DNA from: Dromaius novaehollandiae
Taxonomy: Eukaryota > Chordata > Aves > Casuariiformes > Dromaiidae
Assembly: GCF_036370855.1 (NCBI RefSeq)
Contig: NC_088108.1
Location: 14,035,448-14,099,447, forward strand
Reading direction: 5' to 3'
Length of the DNA stretch: 64,000 bases
Part shown: positions 9,180-21,098 of the stretch, piece after piece
Position numbering within the stretch: position 1 is the first letter of the stretch
How the letters are laid out: every line of letters starts with the position of its first letter
Position numbers and translations under genes: made by a program
Notes under the pieces: model-generated
The model's input: only the letters and a program-made list of their open reading frames with translations
Databases searched by the model: none
Told to the model about the DNA's origin: nothing

Positions 9180-10136
9180 ATGTACAGCATGCTGGAGACG
9201 GAGATCAAGACGCCGCAGCCCGCGCCGGGCGGCGCCGCCGGGAACCCCGCTCCCGGGAGCAACGGCAAAGGCGGCGGAGGCGGCGGCGCCAGCACCGGAG
9301 CGGGGGCCGGCTCGGACCAGGACCGGGTGAAGCGCCCCATGAACGCCTTCATGGTGTGGTCGCGGGGACAGCGACGGAAGATGGCCCAGGAGAACCCCAA
9401 AATGCACAACTCGGAGATCAGCAAGCGCCTCGGGGCGGACTGGAAGCTGCTGAGCGACGCCGAGAAGCGGCCCTTCATCGACGAGGCCAAGCGGCTGCGG
9501 GCCGTGCACATGAAGGAGTATCCGGATTACAAATACCGGCCCCGTAGGAAGACCAAGACCTTGCTGAAGAAGGACAAATACTCCCTGCCCGGCAACCTGC
9601 TGGCCCCCGGGGGGGCCAACGCGGTGAGCAGCCCCGTCGGGGTGGGGCAGAGGATTGACACTTATGCCCACATGAACGGCTGGACCAACGGGGCTTACTC
9701 CCTCATGCAGGACCAGCTGGGCTACAGCCAGCACCCGGGCATGAACAGCCCGCAGCTGCAGCAGATGCACCGCTACGACATGGGCGGCCTGCAGTACAGC
9801 CCCATGATGTCCACGGCGCAGACCTACATGAACGCCGCGTCCACCTACAGCATGTCCCCGGCCGCCTACGGCCAGCAGCCCTCCACGGCCATGAGCCTGG
9901 GCTCCATGGGCTCCGTGGTGAAGTCCGAGCCCAGCTCGCCGCCGCCGGCCATCACCTCGCACTCGCAGAGGGCCTGCCTGGGAGACCTGCGGGATATGAT
10001 CAGCATGTATCTCCCCCCGGGGGGCGATGCCACAGACCCTTCCGCCCTGCAGGGCAGCAGGTTACACAGTGTCCACCAGCACTACCAGAGCGCCGGGACT
10101 GGCGTCAATGGTACCGTGCCATTAACTCACATATAG
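9180..10136 (+). CDS. SOX3: SOX3, SOXB1 HMG-box transcription factor
   Basis: A single uninterrupted exon encodes 318 residues. It is a nuclear SOXB1 transcription factor that binds ATTGTT-type sites in the DNA minor groove; in vertebrates it keeps neural progenitors undifferentiated and acts in placode, pituitary and gonad development. The sequence shows an amino terminus MYSMLETEI (SOX3-like, unlike SOX2), a Gly-rich linker (17-45), and the HMG box from about residue 48 to 126 with RPMNAFMVW at 52-60 and basic PRRKTK at 121-126. A SOXB1 group B stretch follows ([11 protein letters not shown]), then a transactivation region rich in Ser, Gly, Met, Tyr and Gln. V247-K248-S249-E250 fits a sumoylation consensus. 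The end VPLTHI is typical of SOX3. The start chosen is the ATG at 9180 with G at -3. A TTG at 9165 in the same frame is not favoured. Mammalian polyalanine tracts are absent. Identification is very secure. Confidence 0.98.
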   Translation: MYSMLETEIKTPQPAPGGAAGNPAPGSNGKGGGGGGASTGAGAGSDQDRVKRPMNAFMVWSRGQRRKMAQENPKMHNSEISKRLGADWKLLSDAEKRPFIDEAKRLRAVHMKEYPDYKYRPRRKTKTLLKKDKYSLPGNLLAPGGANAVSSPVGVGQRIDTYAHMNGWTNGAYSLMQDQLGYSQHPGMNSPQLQQMHRYDMGGLQYSPMMSTAQTYMNAASTYSMSPAAYGQQPSTAMSLGSMGSVVKSEPSSPPPAITSHSQRACLGDLRDMISMYLPPGGDATDPSALQGSRLHSVHQHYQSAGTGVNGTVPLTHI

Positions 10137-10945
10137 CGCTGGGCGGCTCCGGACGGCTCCCGTCTCCATCCCCAACCCCAACCCCCCGGCGCGACCGGGG
10201 CGTACGGCAGCGCCGCTCGGCTTAGCAGACTTGAGACTAACTCTGAAGAAATTTTAAAAGGAAATCCGTTAGATGTGTCCTTTTTGTACGGAAAGAGAGA
10301 AAATATTTGAGCAAGCTGTTATTTTAATAGAGCACAACTCCTGCCTCCTAGAAGCCCCTGTGAAGTTTTTAAGCCACGGCAACTTCTTTTCTGGTTTCCA
10401 CTAGGTTGGGCGCTATGTTTTATTCGCTTGAAAGTTTTAAAAAGGTCTTGCATCTTCCAGTTTGATTTTTAGCGCTGCAATGAAAAACGGCGGGCTTTTG
10501 TTTTTAAACTCAGTTGTTCAGTTGTTTACATTTTCGTTGTGGTTTCTTAAAAATGTTGTGTTCTTCCCACCCTATTGAGTCTCGCTTGGTTTCTATCCAA
10601 AATCTGTAGTTTTCACGACTTTTTAACTTTAGGGGTTTGTTCCTTAAAAGGGGGGAGGGAAGAGAGCTGTGCGGGTCGCAAACGCATTTCTTTTATTTAT
10701 AGTAAGTTGTGTGTCTGGGGTTTTTCTTAAGCTGTAAACTTATGTAAATCGGTTTGTGAATTTTACTGTGAACCATGTTTTGACATATCAGATGAAGAAA
10801 CGTTTTAGTTTGTTTACCGGATTTTCTTCCAGAAAAAAAAAAGTGAAGTTATCGGAACTCCTCTTCCTCCCCCCTCCTCTTCCTACTCCTCGTTTTCTTC
10901 CGTACTCTAAACGAAGAGAGATCAATAAATTTTATATGAGGCACT
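10137..10945 (+). other. SOX3: SOX3 3' untranslated region (predicted)
   Basis: After the TAG stop the composition falls quickly from GC-rich to AT-rich, with T-rich stretches and a TATTTATAG word near 10690. There is no further AATAAA before 10924, so a 3' UTR of about 0.8 kb is predicted. A downstream AATAAA at 11399-11404 could serve as an alternative end. Short frames inside are not coding. Confidence 0.6.
10924..10929 (+). terminator. SOX3: SOX3 polyadenylation signal AATAAA
   Basis: It is the first canonical AATAAA after the SOX3 stop codon. Its downstream sequence turns G/T-rich (10945-10970), as expected for a downstream cleavage element. Confidence 0.6.
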
Positions 10946-12310
10946 GGGGGCGTCTGGGGGCGGTTTGTGCGGGGCCGGCGGCGGCGGCGGGGCCCGGCGC
11001 GGCCCTGCAGTGGCGGCCGCCGCGCTCCGCTCCGCGCCGAGCCGGGAAGCCGCAACCCGCCCGTCGCTTTTCGGCCGGGTTTCTGCCGGCATCGCCTCGT
11101 GGTGCTGCTTTCGGAGGAAATGGGAGAAACGGGGGCACCTTCGAGCTGACTTTCTTCTGGCAAAGCAAAGGGGAGCCGGGCTGGGGAGCGCCGGGGCTGC
11201 GGATGCGCCGCGGTGCCGGCGCCACTTGTTGCCTCCCAGCCGGCGGGGAGGGAAGCGGCTGAACGCGCCTCGAAACTGGGCCCCGGAGGATGTGCCTGGA
11301 GCCCGAGCTCCGCTGAAATATTTACCGAAGTAAAAGCCGCCGGGGAACTCTTAATTAGACTCTATTAAAAATGAATGGTTACAGGAGTCCCCAGAGGAAA
11401 TAAATAATTCAATCTTTTCAGTGTGTTTGACGAGTGTTTCAGTCTGGACAACTGTTTCTCTTTTTCAGGGGGCCGCGTTGGTCCTAGGTGTGTTTTTGTG
11501 GGCGCTGCGGAGCCGCAGCCCCCGGCCAGCGGGGCCGCCGCCTCCGCCCGGGGCCGGGGCGAGCAGGAAGCCGCTCATCCTCCTTCGGCTACGCGGCGGC
11601 TCGGTGGCAAAAGTCGTTGTTTCCCGGCCTTTCCGCCTCCGGCTGCCGCCGGGGCTCCCGGCCTTGCGCGCCGGCCCGGCGGGGCTGCGGGACGGGCTCA
11701 GGCCGCGGCGGGGAGCCGGGCGGCAGCTCCGCCGCCGCAGCGCCTTTGCGAGCGGGCGGTGCGGTGCGGTGCGGTGCGGTGCGTTCCGCAGCACAAACCC
11801 AGCCTCTGCTTTTTGTTTGCTTCGGGTAACCTTTGCGCTGCCTTAATAGAAAAGACAAGGGAAGGGGGGGGGGCTTGGGGGGTTTGTTCGTGTGGGTATT
11901 TTTGTTTTGTTTTGTTTGGCTAAGGGGCCTGCTCTGCTCGCTCTTTGTGAACTGCAGGTCGGGGAGGCTCTGCGCCTTTCCGCTGCCCGCTTACGGCGGC
12001 CGAGACCTGCCGCGGGAGCGGGAGCCGGAGCAGCCTTCCCGGCCCGGCCACTCCGCGCCCTCGCCCGGGGCCGGCGCCGGCAGCGCGGGGCCCGGCCCGC
12101 GGCGCCCGAGCTCGGCCGAGGCTCAGTCCCGCTCTGCTGTGCCTCTGCCTGCTGCTTCTCCTCTGGCCCTTCTGAGAAGAAACTCGATGTCATGAAATCA
12201 GGCGGAGAGCCCCCTTCCCTGCTGCGGTGTGCCTGGCTCCTAGTCACCCCTGGGATGCAGGGGACTGTCTGCACAGATAAGCCCCCACGGGGGGCTACGC
12301 GTGCTCCCCT
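10946..12310. promoter_or_regulatory. CpG islands 3' of SOX3 with an AT-rich inner block
   Basis: Two CpG-rich segments (about 10960-11330 and 11470-12200) flank an AT-rich block (11330-11470) with CTTAATTAGA and AATAAATAATTC words. Frames on both strands are open by composition only. The inner block looks like a compact conserved element; the islands are part of the cluster that surrounds SOX3. Confidence 0.6.
11756..11780. repeat. GCGGT pentanucleotide repeat, five copies
   Basis: Five perfect tandem GCGGT units in a CpG island. The complementary pentamer (ACCGC) occurs in short tandem form in the SOX3 leader at 8934-8950. Confidence 0.9.
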
Positions 12311-14980
12311 TCATGCAGGTGAACGCCTGGGGCCATGCGTGCACTCCCCTCCTCAGCAGCAGCAGGAATTGGGGGGCAGTTGCTTTGCAATGGGGATTGG
12401 TGTGGGCCCAATACGTTCCTTCTGTAACGTTTCTCGTGAAATCTCTGGCAAACCTGTGGCGTTGGTTTCCCCCCTTCCTACTGCCACCCTCCAGCTAGCA
12501 GCATGCCTGTTGTGAGCCCTGCGGGGAGAAGCAGCCCCATGCCCCGTAGGTCTGGGGGAAGGTGGCAAAGTCAGTCGTGCTGGAGCATGGGGAAATGCAG
12601 GGGCAGCATTAGGTCCCATTTCATCTCTGCTCTGAGCTGAACTGCTCCCCAAGGCTCTCCAGAACAGGCAGTACCAGGAAAGCTCTGGGAGAGGAAGCAA
12701 GGAGATCCTGTTCCCCCAAAACAGCTCTGCCTCGGCCCTGCCAGCAAGGTGTCCGTTCCAAGTCTCTGACAGAAGTGAGGGCTCCTGAGCGGGTGAAGCT
12801 CTACCAGCACTGGAATTATATTTGTTGTCCTCAGAGTTGAATTGCACCTTCATTACTATAAATAGCTGTTCTCTTCATCCGAGTTCTCTGGAAGTGGATT
12901 CTCTGCTATGAAAGTGCAGAAACACCACTCTTCAAAGGTTTGCAGTAGTTGAGTTGAAGTTATTCTCATCATTTGCCATAAGTGAGGACCTGAGGAGAGG
13001 TTGTGTGGGAGAGTCCCTGTGGGCTTGCAGGGAGATTCTTCCGTATTGAGTGGCTTGTTCTCTCTGAAAGCTCATCTCAGTACTTTGGCTTCTGGATGCT
13101 TTTCCCAAGTTGTTGATTTTAAGATGCCTAAAGTCCTCCACACAGTTTTCAGCTTCCTGGGGCCCAACTCTGTCTGGAGGTTCATAGGCCTTTAGTTGCT
13201 GGCCATGGGCAGTCTTGTGAAAATGGTGGTAAACAGGCCTACACACTGCTGGATGTGGGTGAGACCCATTGCCAGCAGAAAGTAATGAAGCCAGCCGTGT
13301 ACAAATACATAAACTGCCTCTTCCTCCCCAAACACAAATATATTTTTCATCAGGGAGCCAACAGCAGAGATCGAGAAGTGCCTGAAGGACAACTGCTTTC
13401 GCAAAGTACCGTTACATCCTTTGCTTGGACTCAAGAAATTTGCTTGACGAGCACATGCAGAAATATGTTACCTTTAGAAATAATGAAGGTAGGTTTTATT
13501 TGTACTGATCTTCATTTTTAAATTTCCAATTTATTGTGGGCATAGACATGCAGCCTGCTTGTGTTAAATCCAAATGTCTTCTGAGCCATGCCTGCGAGAG
13601 ACTCCGTGCTCACGCTATTGTGGGAGGTATCAGAGTCCAGCCATCGCGTTCTCAGGGAGAGCAGGTGAAGTTATGAACAGCTACGTGTGACGTGCTGGCT
13701 CTCTAGAAGATGCACCGTATCTGCATCTGCACAAGATCCTTCACTCTGGAAATCTGTGGTGCTTTGCAGGATAGGGTGTAAGTGGAATGCTTAGTTATCA
13801 CATGTGCAAAGTCATAAGCAAACATTAGCACAGTGAAAAAACTGTGGCCTTATTCTAGAATGTCAAGCAAGTGCATCTCTTATCCTTAGACTGAACGTTG
13901 GCAGTGGAGTGGTTAATAATGTTAGCATTTAAGTGTAATGACAATATTTAGGCTGTGTGCTAACACCTTGTTGAATGGAAGAGTGGAAGATCACACTTGG
14001 CGCTACTGTTAGTCTGTGGAAAAACAGCGTATCGGGTTATGTTGTGATGGCTCATTCCTTTACCCAAGAGCTGCAGTTAATTTGCCTCGACAAAAATTGG
14101 TAAGTGAAAATATTTTAAATTGAAGTTTAGAGAAGGTCTGGTTGGGAGGTAAATTCTGATCATTAGCAGAGGAATCTGGTTGCAGGCATTTCAGAATATT
14201 TTTTAAACCACACATTTTTGTATCTCTAACGTTTTTGCTACAAGGAAAGATGAATGTTAAATTCAGTAAAAAACATGATTAGGAGACAGATTGAAAGTCT
14301 TCATAAATCAATGTTTTCTCATAACAAACAAGGTAAAGTATATTTTTCAGGAACATAAAAAAGATAGGCACATGTCTATCTCCCGATGTTAATGGAAAGA
14401 ATTATTTAGTGGGAATGAATACAACTGAAAAAGTGAAGTTAGGTGATGTTCAGGACTAACATGTTACTGGTTCTAGCAATGCAAAGAGTGAGAAGTTCAG
14501 CATGACTTCTTTTCTACGTATGTAGAGCTTGATCCTGTATTTATTGTAATCAACTCCAGTTAACTTAGATGGTGCAGATTCAGATTCTCTCTGTGGTAAG
14601 GCTGGAGCAGCAAAATGTAGAGACCTTAAAGACAAATATGTAAAATTTGAATTGTTTTTTTTAAAACTTCTCAAGGAAGGAGTGGAGATCTGTTTTTACA
14701 GGCATGTTTGCATGGGGTAATTTATTGACTAATGCAGAGTAAGTTTTCTGTAATAGTTCCCTGTATAATTTTCTAGGGTGACTTTTTTGATGCTCCTGGA
14801 TGCAGTAATAACTGCAACACAATGACTTTCATTTCACAACAGAATATCCTCGGGGCAAGGAAAATTATTTTTTGCTGTGAATACCATTCCCAACCAACTT
14901 CTTTGTATTGGTAATCAAGCAAACAGGATTTCAGATTTGTCCCGTCCAAAGCTGTCCTCAGAAACTTTTTATTCGTTTTA
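12311..14980. other. Intergenic sequence, no gene seen
   Basis: The CpG content fades after 12200 and the sequence becomes ordinary AT-richer intergenic DNA. Open frames reach 166 codons only in the GC-richer part (12353-12853, minus) and show no domain. No RNA gene or recognisable mobile element is seen. Confidence 0.6.
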
Positions 14981-15042
14981 TACCTTAGTTTTCCAATCTC
15001 TAAAATGAAATCTCTGCCTACTTACTGTGGCAGGGAGGTTGG
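14981..15042 (+). mobile_element. MIR-type SINE fragment (fossil)
   Basis: The words TACCTTAGTTTTCC and TCTCTAAAATGAAAT, followed by a CTGCCTACTTACTG-like segment, align by eye with the MIR consensus part that reads CTCAGTTTCC, TCTGTAAAATGGG and ACCTACCTCA. It is degraded and short, as expected for an ancient copy. Confidence 0.5.
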
Positions 15043-18000
15043 GGGGGAGGGGTTCGTCACAGTAAGTTCGTAACGAGATGTGTTCATTCCTCCGTGATGA
15101 GCAAAGTATGTATCACTTCAGATTAGGTTTGCTAAATGTTACTTTTCTTTGGTAATACCTTAGATTAAGCTGAACCAATCTGAGCATGATTTGGCCTGGT
15201 TAAAAAAATGCTTGTGCTAATGTAACTGAAGTCTCTGAATCATGTCCACATGAGCAAGCAGTTGTGGGGTTTTAACACTTTACTGCACCAGAGCTGTTTG
15301 CTCAGTTCCTCTGCTGCAAATCACTACACCTTTGTCTGTGCTGGGCCATCACAGTTCACGTGCTGACGGACTGGTGCAAACTCACCTCAACTGGTGGGGG
15401 AGAGTAAGTGAGAAGCATAAATGACTGCATAAGCTGTATTGCTTCCAAAGAAATGCACACCAAACTGGGTTTGCAGAGCCCTAAATTACTATATGTATAT
15501 GCCATGTGCACAGCAGCCTGGAGCTTGAAAGAAGTCGAGCGTGAGTGGGGAGGGGCCTAGGATAAGGAGGAAATAAAACAATGTTAAAAACTTGGGCGCT
15601 TCTGTCATTTATCTCTTCTCGGGCTTCTGATTGAGACTTCTGGCCTTTGTTAGCTTTTTTCCTTTGTCTCTATGAAGAATATTATGCATCTTTTCTATAC
15701 AGGCCATAGGAAATAGTATAGCAGTGATTGCACCATGCTTTCAGGATTTCCCCTTTGTACTAGACTGGGCTTTTTCATTTCATGCATGATCATTCACAGC
15801 TTGCTGTGCTGATTTCAAAAATTCTATACATCTACTTGGCACAAAGGGGAGAGACAGAACATAGTGGTGGACGTGGCTGAGGTGCATGTAACAACTGCTC
15901 TTGAATACCATTTGCAAGGGAAGAAATCTTACAAGTCAATGGGAACTTTGCCCATTCAGAGTTCAGGATAAGGCACTTGGCACTGATTTCATTTTCATTG
16001 TACTGTACTGTGCTACCTAGTCAGAAAAGCTGCTCTTCCACAGAATTAAGAAAAGATACTAAATCAGTAGATCTAAAACATTCCTTTTTTTTCTTCTTTT
16101 TTTTAAGATTCACTGTGCAGATTTCATTTTACAGCCTGTAAACAGAAACATCACAGTAGGAATTTCTTTATAAAAAGTAAGCTATACATTCATTGTTGGG
16201 CAAAAGTTCCTTTCTTTTAAACTTTAGTCTTTTAAACAGGTGAACATTTGTGGAGCAGGTGTGAATTTTTTCTGAGCATACCACAGCTGGGATAGCACCA
16301 TGAATTAATTGCCATGCTCCTAAAACCTGTAGTAAAAGGAAGTGAAGGAGTTGAATATACAAACTGCAAAAGTATGTGTAGAGGTAATGTAGTCTTTTAG
16401 ACATTCAGCAGGTCTACATGAGTTGCTGCAATGTTATGACAAAGGGTTTCGTAAACTATTCTCAAGGTAACGATATCAGCTTCTTGGAAGTATTTTGCTT
16501 CGTTTTCCAAGGACTCTTCTGTTGTCTACTTCTCTTTAATACTTTGCCATCTGTATTTCTGTAGAAGAGGAATTATTCTACCCAAGAGTAAGATATTTTG
16601 ATTTGAAAGCCCTGTGTAAGCTGGTACTGATAATTTTGGATGAATCAGGAAAAGAAATAAGAGTTACCTTGTTTTTTGTTTAGACAGCAATAAAACAAAG
16701 GTTATTTAAGAATTTAGGCTGTGGTAGCATTGAAAGATCTCCTGCTAAGAGATTCTGGAGTAGGAAACGACCATTGTTTCGGACCTCTAGTAAAGAACTG
16801 TGCTCTGGAGTTACCTTGTCGCCTGGTGACTGATAGGCTGATTAGGAGGAGACTTGTGAGCTATATGGAGGAGAACGCCAAAATCTGGCGCATCATTTGG
16901 CTTTCCTGTTACATGGAAACTTCTACGATTATTCTCTCTTGTTCAAGAGAGGACTAGAATTTAGGCCAGCCTAGGTGGATTTCAGCATCACTGAGCAGCC
17001 ATGAAAAGAGATTTTGCAATCTCATGTCTCATTCCCGTTCTCTAGTTCTGCTTGGCCGTATTTCCTCCTCAACTCTGCCAAGGTAAAGAAACTGGATGTG
17101 AGTGTAGTCTCCACATCTGGGGCAGTACTGAGCGTGCAGTCCAGCTCCTTTTCAGACAAATACATTTTCAGCGAGCTGTCAGAATGTGAATTCAGGATGC
17201 TGGTCTTCTGATATGTGCAACACATTTCATTTCTCCTTACATTGAGGTTTCATCATGTGAAAATCCCTCATTCCCTAACAGAATCGCTAATCTCAGGTCA
17301 CTTTCACCAAATTATAGTTCCAGACAGTTTATGCCAGAGAACTTCTGCCTGGGAAGACACTGGCAGACTGACAGTGTTTGATCTGATAAGCCAGCATCTT
17401 CAGTGCAAAGTAGGGAGAGGAGTAGAAAATGCCCTTTTTGAGTAGCCCGATACGGACAAGCTAGTCTGGATTGAAAGCACAGCTAAGCAAAGCCAGAGGT
17501 CTCTGTATCTCGATGGAAGCCAGCTGAAGAAGGATACTCAATACTGAAATAAGACATTTTAACTTCTTCTGAAAGTACTTTGGGGTTACAGCACTAGGTT
17601 GTCTACTCTGATTTGTAACAAGGAAGTAGGTGAACATGATCCCTGAATGAAAAGCAGTGATAGGTAGCTTCCTTGGCAGTTTTCAAAACCGCGATGACTG
17701 AGATTGTTAGCACCGGGAGACTTGCCTCTGCAGTTCCTAGTTGGAACCACTGCCAGCTGGCTTTTCAGATTTCCACCCTGGCTTGCCCATAGAAGCACTG
17801 GGCAAGAAGCAGCAAATGGAACAACATTCCTCAGCAGGGACAAAAGAAATTCCTGAGACAGACAGCATTACACTGTAGAGCTAACCAGCTCAGGTGGGAG
17901 GGAGAGGATTTGGGTCTACCTTGCTCATTACAAGAGACACAAAGGGAAGGCTCAAGCAGGTGACTTTAATAAATAGCATCACAAATTTCATTACAAAAAT

Positions 18001-19108
18001 AACGCTTCAGCACTTTTATTTCAACATGCTTTAGACTGCAGGCTTTCCAGTGGAACAGGACTTGTTTTCTCCCAGCTTCTAAAGCATCAGGTGCAGTTTT
18101 GATGATCACGCTCATTCATATATCTAAGTAAGTTTAATGACTATTTGTGTCTGTCTTAATTCCAAATCCAAAGATTGGCAGCCCAAAGGGAAGTGTGGGA
18201 AAGCAAATAGTAACCCACAGCATGGGAGGTAAGTGAAAGCAGTGGCTCTGTGAAACGTATTGTTCCAACTTAACTGAGACCCGTTCCTTTTCTTTGAAGC
18301 CGTATAAGGCAATGTTCATGTTCTGCCCTGCCTGTGGAAGGAAGGACTAGAGACAGCATACCAATTTAAAACTAGGCTTTTATGATTTAATCACAAATGT
18401 CATTCTCTTGCTGTAGACATGAGGTATGAATATAGCAAATAGCACTGTGACAAATAGTACCAAGAGGTTTTTTCTGAGTCCATTTAGCAAAAGCTGGGCA
18501 GGGAGGTTAGATGTAAAAAAGGAGAATGATACAACTAATGGAGATGGAAGAGAAAGGCTCCAAGATAATGGGATGAAAGGAGTTTATCATCTTGAAATAT
18601 GTATGTTTCACTGCCAAGGATTATTTAAAACTGGGAAGAAAACAATGCAGTATTATTGTATATTTAAAATACATCTGCATTTTGTATGCCTCATAGTTAC
18701 CTTTTCAGTATGCACAATGTGACTAGAATTCAGCTTATTCTTACCTTGAAATATGAATGCAACAGAAGAAAAAAAAAAACGGTTGTAGCTAAGGAGTGAA
18801 TGGGGACAATAGAGATCTACTGGCATTTATCCCTAAAATCTCTATGTGGAGGGGGAGACGGGAGGCTTTAGGAAGGAACTTGCCCAGATCTGCTGAATTT
18901 CGATGAGAATTTCTCTGGTTTGTCTCCGATTCTGGTTGGCTGCATTACTATTTATTTCATCATTCAAATTGTGGTAGGTGCTGCTTGCCTTACAGTATGA
19001 ATAACAAGCTGTTGGGCTCAGTAGAGTTCACTTATGCAGTAGGAAAGAATAATTCTCTGCTCTGCAGGAATAGCTGGGTAAAATTTAATACTTGGCTGTG
19101 CCACAGGG
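15043..19108. other. Intergenic sequence, no gene seen
   Basis: AT-rich desert. At about 15928-15985 a phrase like AAGTCAATGGGAACTTTGCCC resembles old sauropsid palindromic repeats but is too short to call. Open frames are short and random in composition. Confidence 0.6.
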
Positions 19109-19164
19109 GGTTAGGGTAAAGGATCATAATGGTCCCTTCTGACCTTAAAGTATATGAGTCTATA
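19109..19164 (+). mobile_element. CR1 LINE 3' tail fragment
   Basis: The segment reads ATCATAATGGTCCCTTCTGA, then CCTTAAAGTATATGAGTCTAT. This is close to the 3' end of CR1 non-LTR retrotransposons of sauropsids, which ends in short TCTATGA-like repeats. Only the tail is present, as is usual for 5'-truncated CR1 copies. The variant form resembles copies abundant in turtles and crocodilians and old copies in birds. Confidence 0.7.
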
Positions 19165-20970
19165 ACAAGATGCAGGATGGTATTCTGACCTCAGTAAAGT
19201 CAGTGGATTCCTCCTACAGTGCCTTGTCTGACAAGTTACAGTCTAAAAGCTTAAGAGAGGCATAGCATGGAGCAGCATGACGGCAACAGATGATAAGAGA
19301 ACTGGCAACAAAAAGAAGTCCTTTTGATTACTTGGATGTGTCGTATAGCCTCCATACATGAACACATATTCTTTGGCACAGGAAGTATTAGCAGACTATG
19401 TGTTACTGTACGGCACACATTCATGTACATTCCCTTATATCCCTACAATAACTTTTGCTAAAATATAGGACATACAAAAATAATGACTTAAATGACTGCT
19501 GGAGCAAAGTATGCAGAAAACAAATACATACTCTCAAGTCCCCATGTCATCCCACAAACTGTGCAACCCTATTCCTACTTGTGCATTTGATGACACTGTT
19601 CATACTCATTGTTAGACTTAACTGAATAAGGATATTAGTAAGAGTTCTCTGGTAAAATTTGACTAGTCATAAACTGAAAATAGCAACTTTTTCACCTGAA
19701 ACATCTGTCTGAGCACATTCGCATTCGCTTGGTCCAGGAAAGTGCATCATTTTGAGACTGGAATATTTGTCAGTGGGATCAGCTGTAAAATGTTTAACAA
19801 TGTTGCTATTTAAGTGGCCTTAAGTACCTTCAACGTTTACAGGCTCCTGGGGTAAGAGGGAAAGGGAAGATAACACCTGACTAGTGCTAATGATTCTGAT
19901 GGCTGAATACCAAAGAAGTAGTCAGGATTGCATTGTCGAGGTGTCCTTACAGCCGATAGGCTAGGAAACTATTTTTATCATGAAAATTTAGATGATGTAG
20001 AATCTGGCATGCATGCCAGAGATCCTTGGGATGTGTGGATTTATGCATCGTTGCTGGCAGGGAGAGAGGATAACAGATTTCACAATACAATAGCGATTTT
20101 TTGTTTACTGTGAAGGAGTCTCTCAAAGATCATGGGTGTGATGCTGCCTCCCTTTGCCCGGGCACTGTACAGACACACAGGAAGAGATATATGCTTTCAA
20201 CTAAAGAAAACCAAATCGGCTAAAGGGAAGATGACCAGGATGTTTATGCAGTCATCCCATGTGTCTGCACCTGGAATATAGCATTCATGTCTCTGTACCA
20301 CACAGTCAATTGGATGGAGCAGTTGGGGAGCTTTCAGACACCAGCTGAAAAAACGACTTTGGGGCAGGAGGTCTGGGAGACATTCTCAGGAGAGATTTGA
20401 GGAGGTGGGTATGCATGGGACTAAGTGGTGGCTAGTGAAGCAGGTAAAAAATCTGCATTGCATCTGCAGGGTGTACAGTGAGAAAGCAGTTGTGCTGGAT
20501 GGTGCCAGGAAAACATGGGTTGGATTTAAGCAGGCTCTTATCAAAGGAATGCCAGGAACACAAAAATCAGACATATAAAGTTTTCTCCAGGAAAATGCTT
20601 TGGATATGAAGACAGGACTGGATAAAATACTTGTAGACTGCAGAGAATAATCTTCTGTGGAAGAAGGAGAGATCAGTATTTCATGGCTGTTCTCTGCATA
20701 TAGTTTCTATGAGTCAGCACTGGCAGTTAACACAGGCTGGTCAGTTTGACTTGTGCTTCCAGTAAGTTTCTCTGTATTGTTCTCCTGCCTGAATTCGGGC
20801 TTTGTCTGAGCTAGAGCACTCAGTCATTTGTGAAAGAATTGATTTGCTCTGATTGAAACATAAATGATCAGGTGCATCCTGAATGTCATGGAAACCTGGG
20901 ACCGCTATACTGGGACAGAATTTTGGGTTGATAATAGTTCCTTGTTCTTTGGCAGTTTTTCTTGCTTCAA
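19165..20970. other. Intergenic sequence, no gene seen
   Basis: AT-rich. A phrase GGGCACTGTACAGACACACA (20159-20178) recalls the tail of an old amniote SINE/LINE family but is too short for a call. No coding signal. Confidence 0.55.
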
Positions 20971-21098
20971 ATTTTAAAGCACTTTACAAAGGAAATTGCT
21001 GCTACTCAGATATGTTGGCAAAGTGGTAAGTGATGCCCAGTAGGGCAGTGGCAGAGCCAGGAGTAGTCTCTGTTCTCAGACTGATGCCCTACCCACTA
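20971..21098 (+). mobile_element. Degraded MIR-like SINE
   Basis: AAAGCACTTTACAAAGG near the start, GGCAGTGGCAGAGCCAGGA in the middle (about 21045-21061) and GATGCCCTACCCACTA at the end match, in order, phrases of the MIR/CORE-SINE type consensus. Divergence is high. Confidence 0.5.

Noticed and set aside
8877..9962. A 361-codon minus-strand frame antisense to SOX3
   Set aside because: It is the mirror of a GC-rich coding exon. Its histidine/glycine-rich translation has no domain, so it is a shadow of SOX3.
10756..11262. A 168-codon frame after SOX3
   Set aside because: It spans the predicted 3' UTR end and enters a CpG island. Basic, low-complexity translation with no domain.
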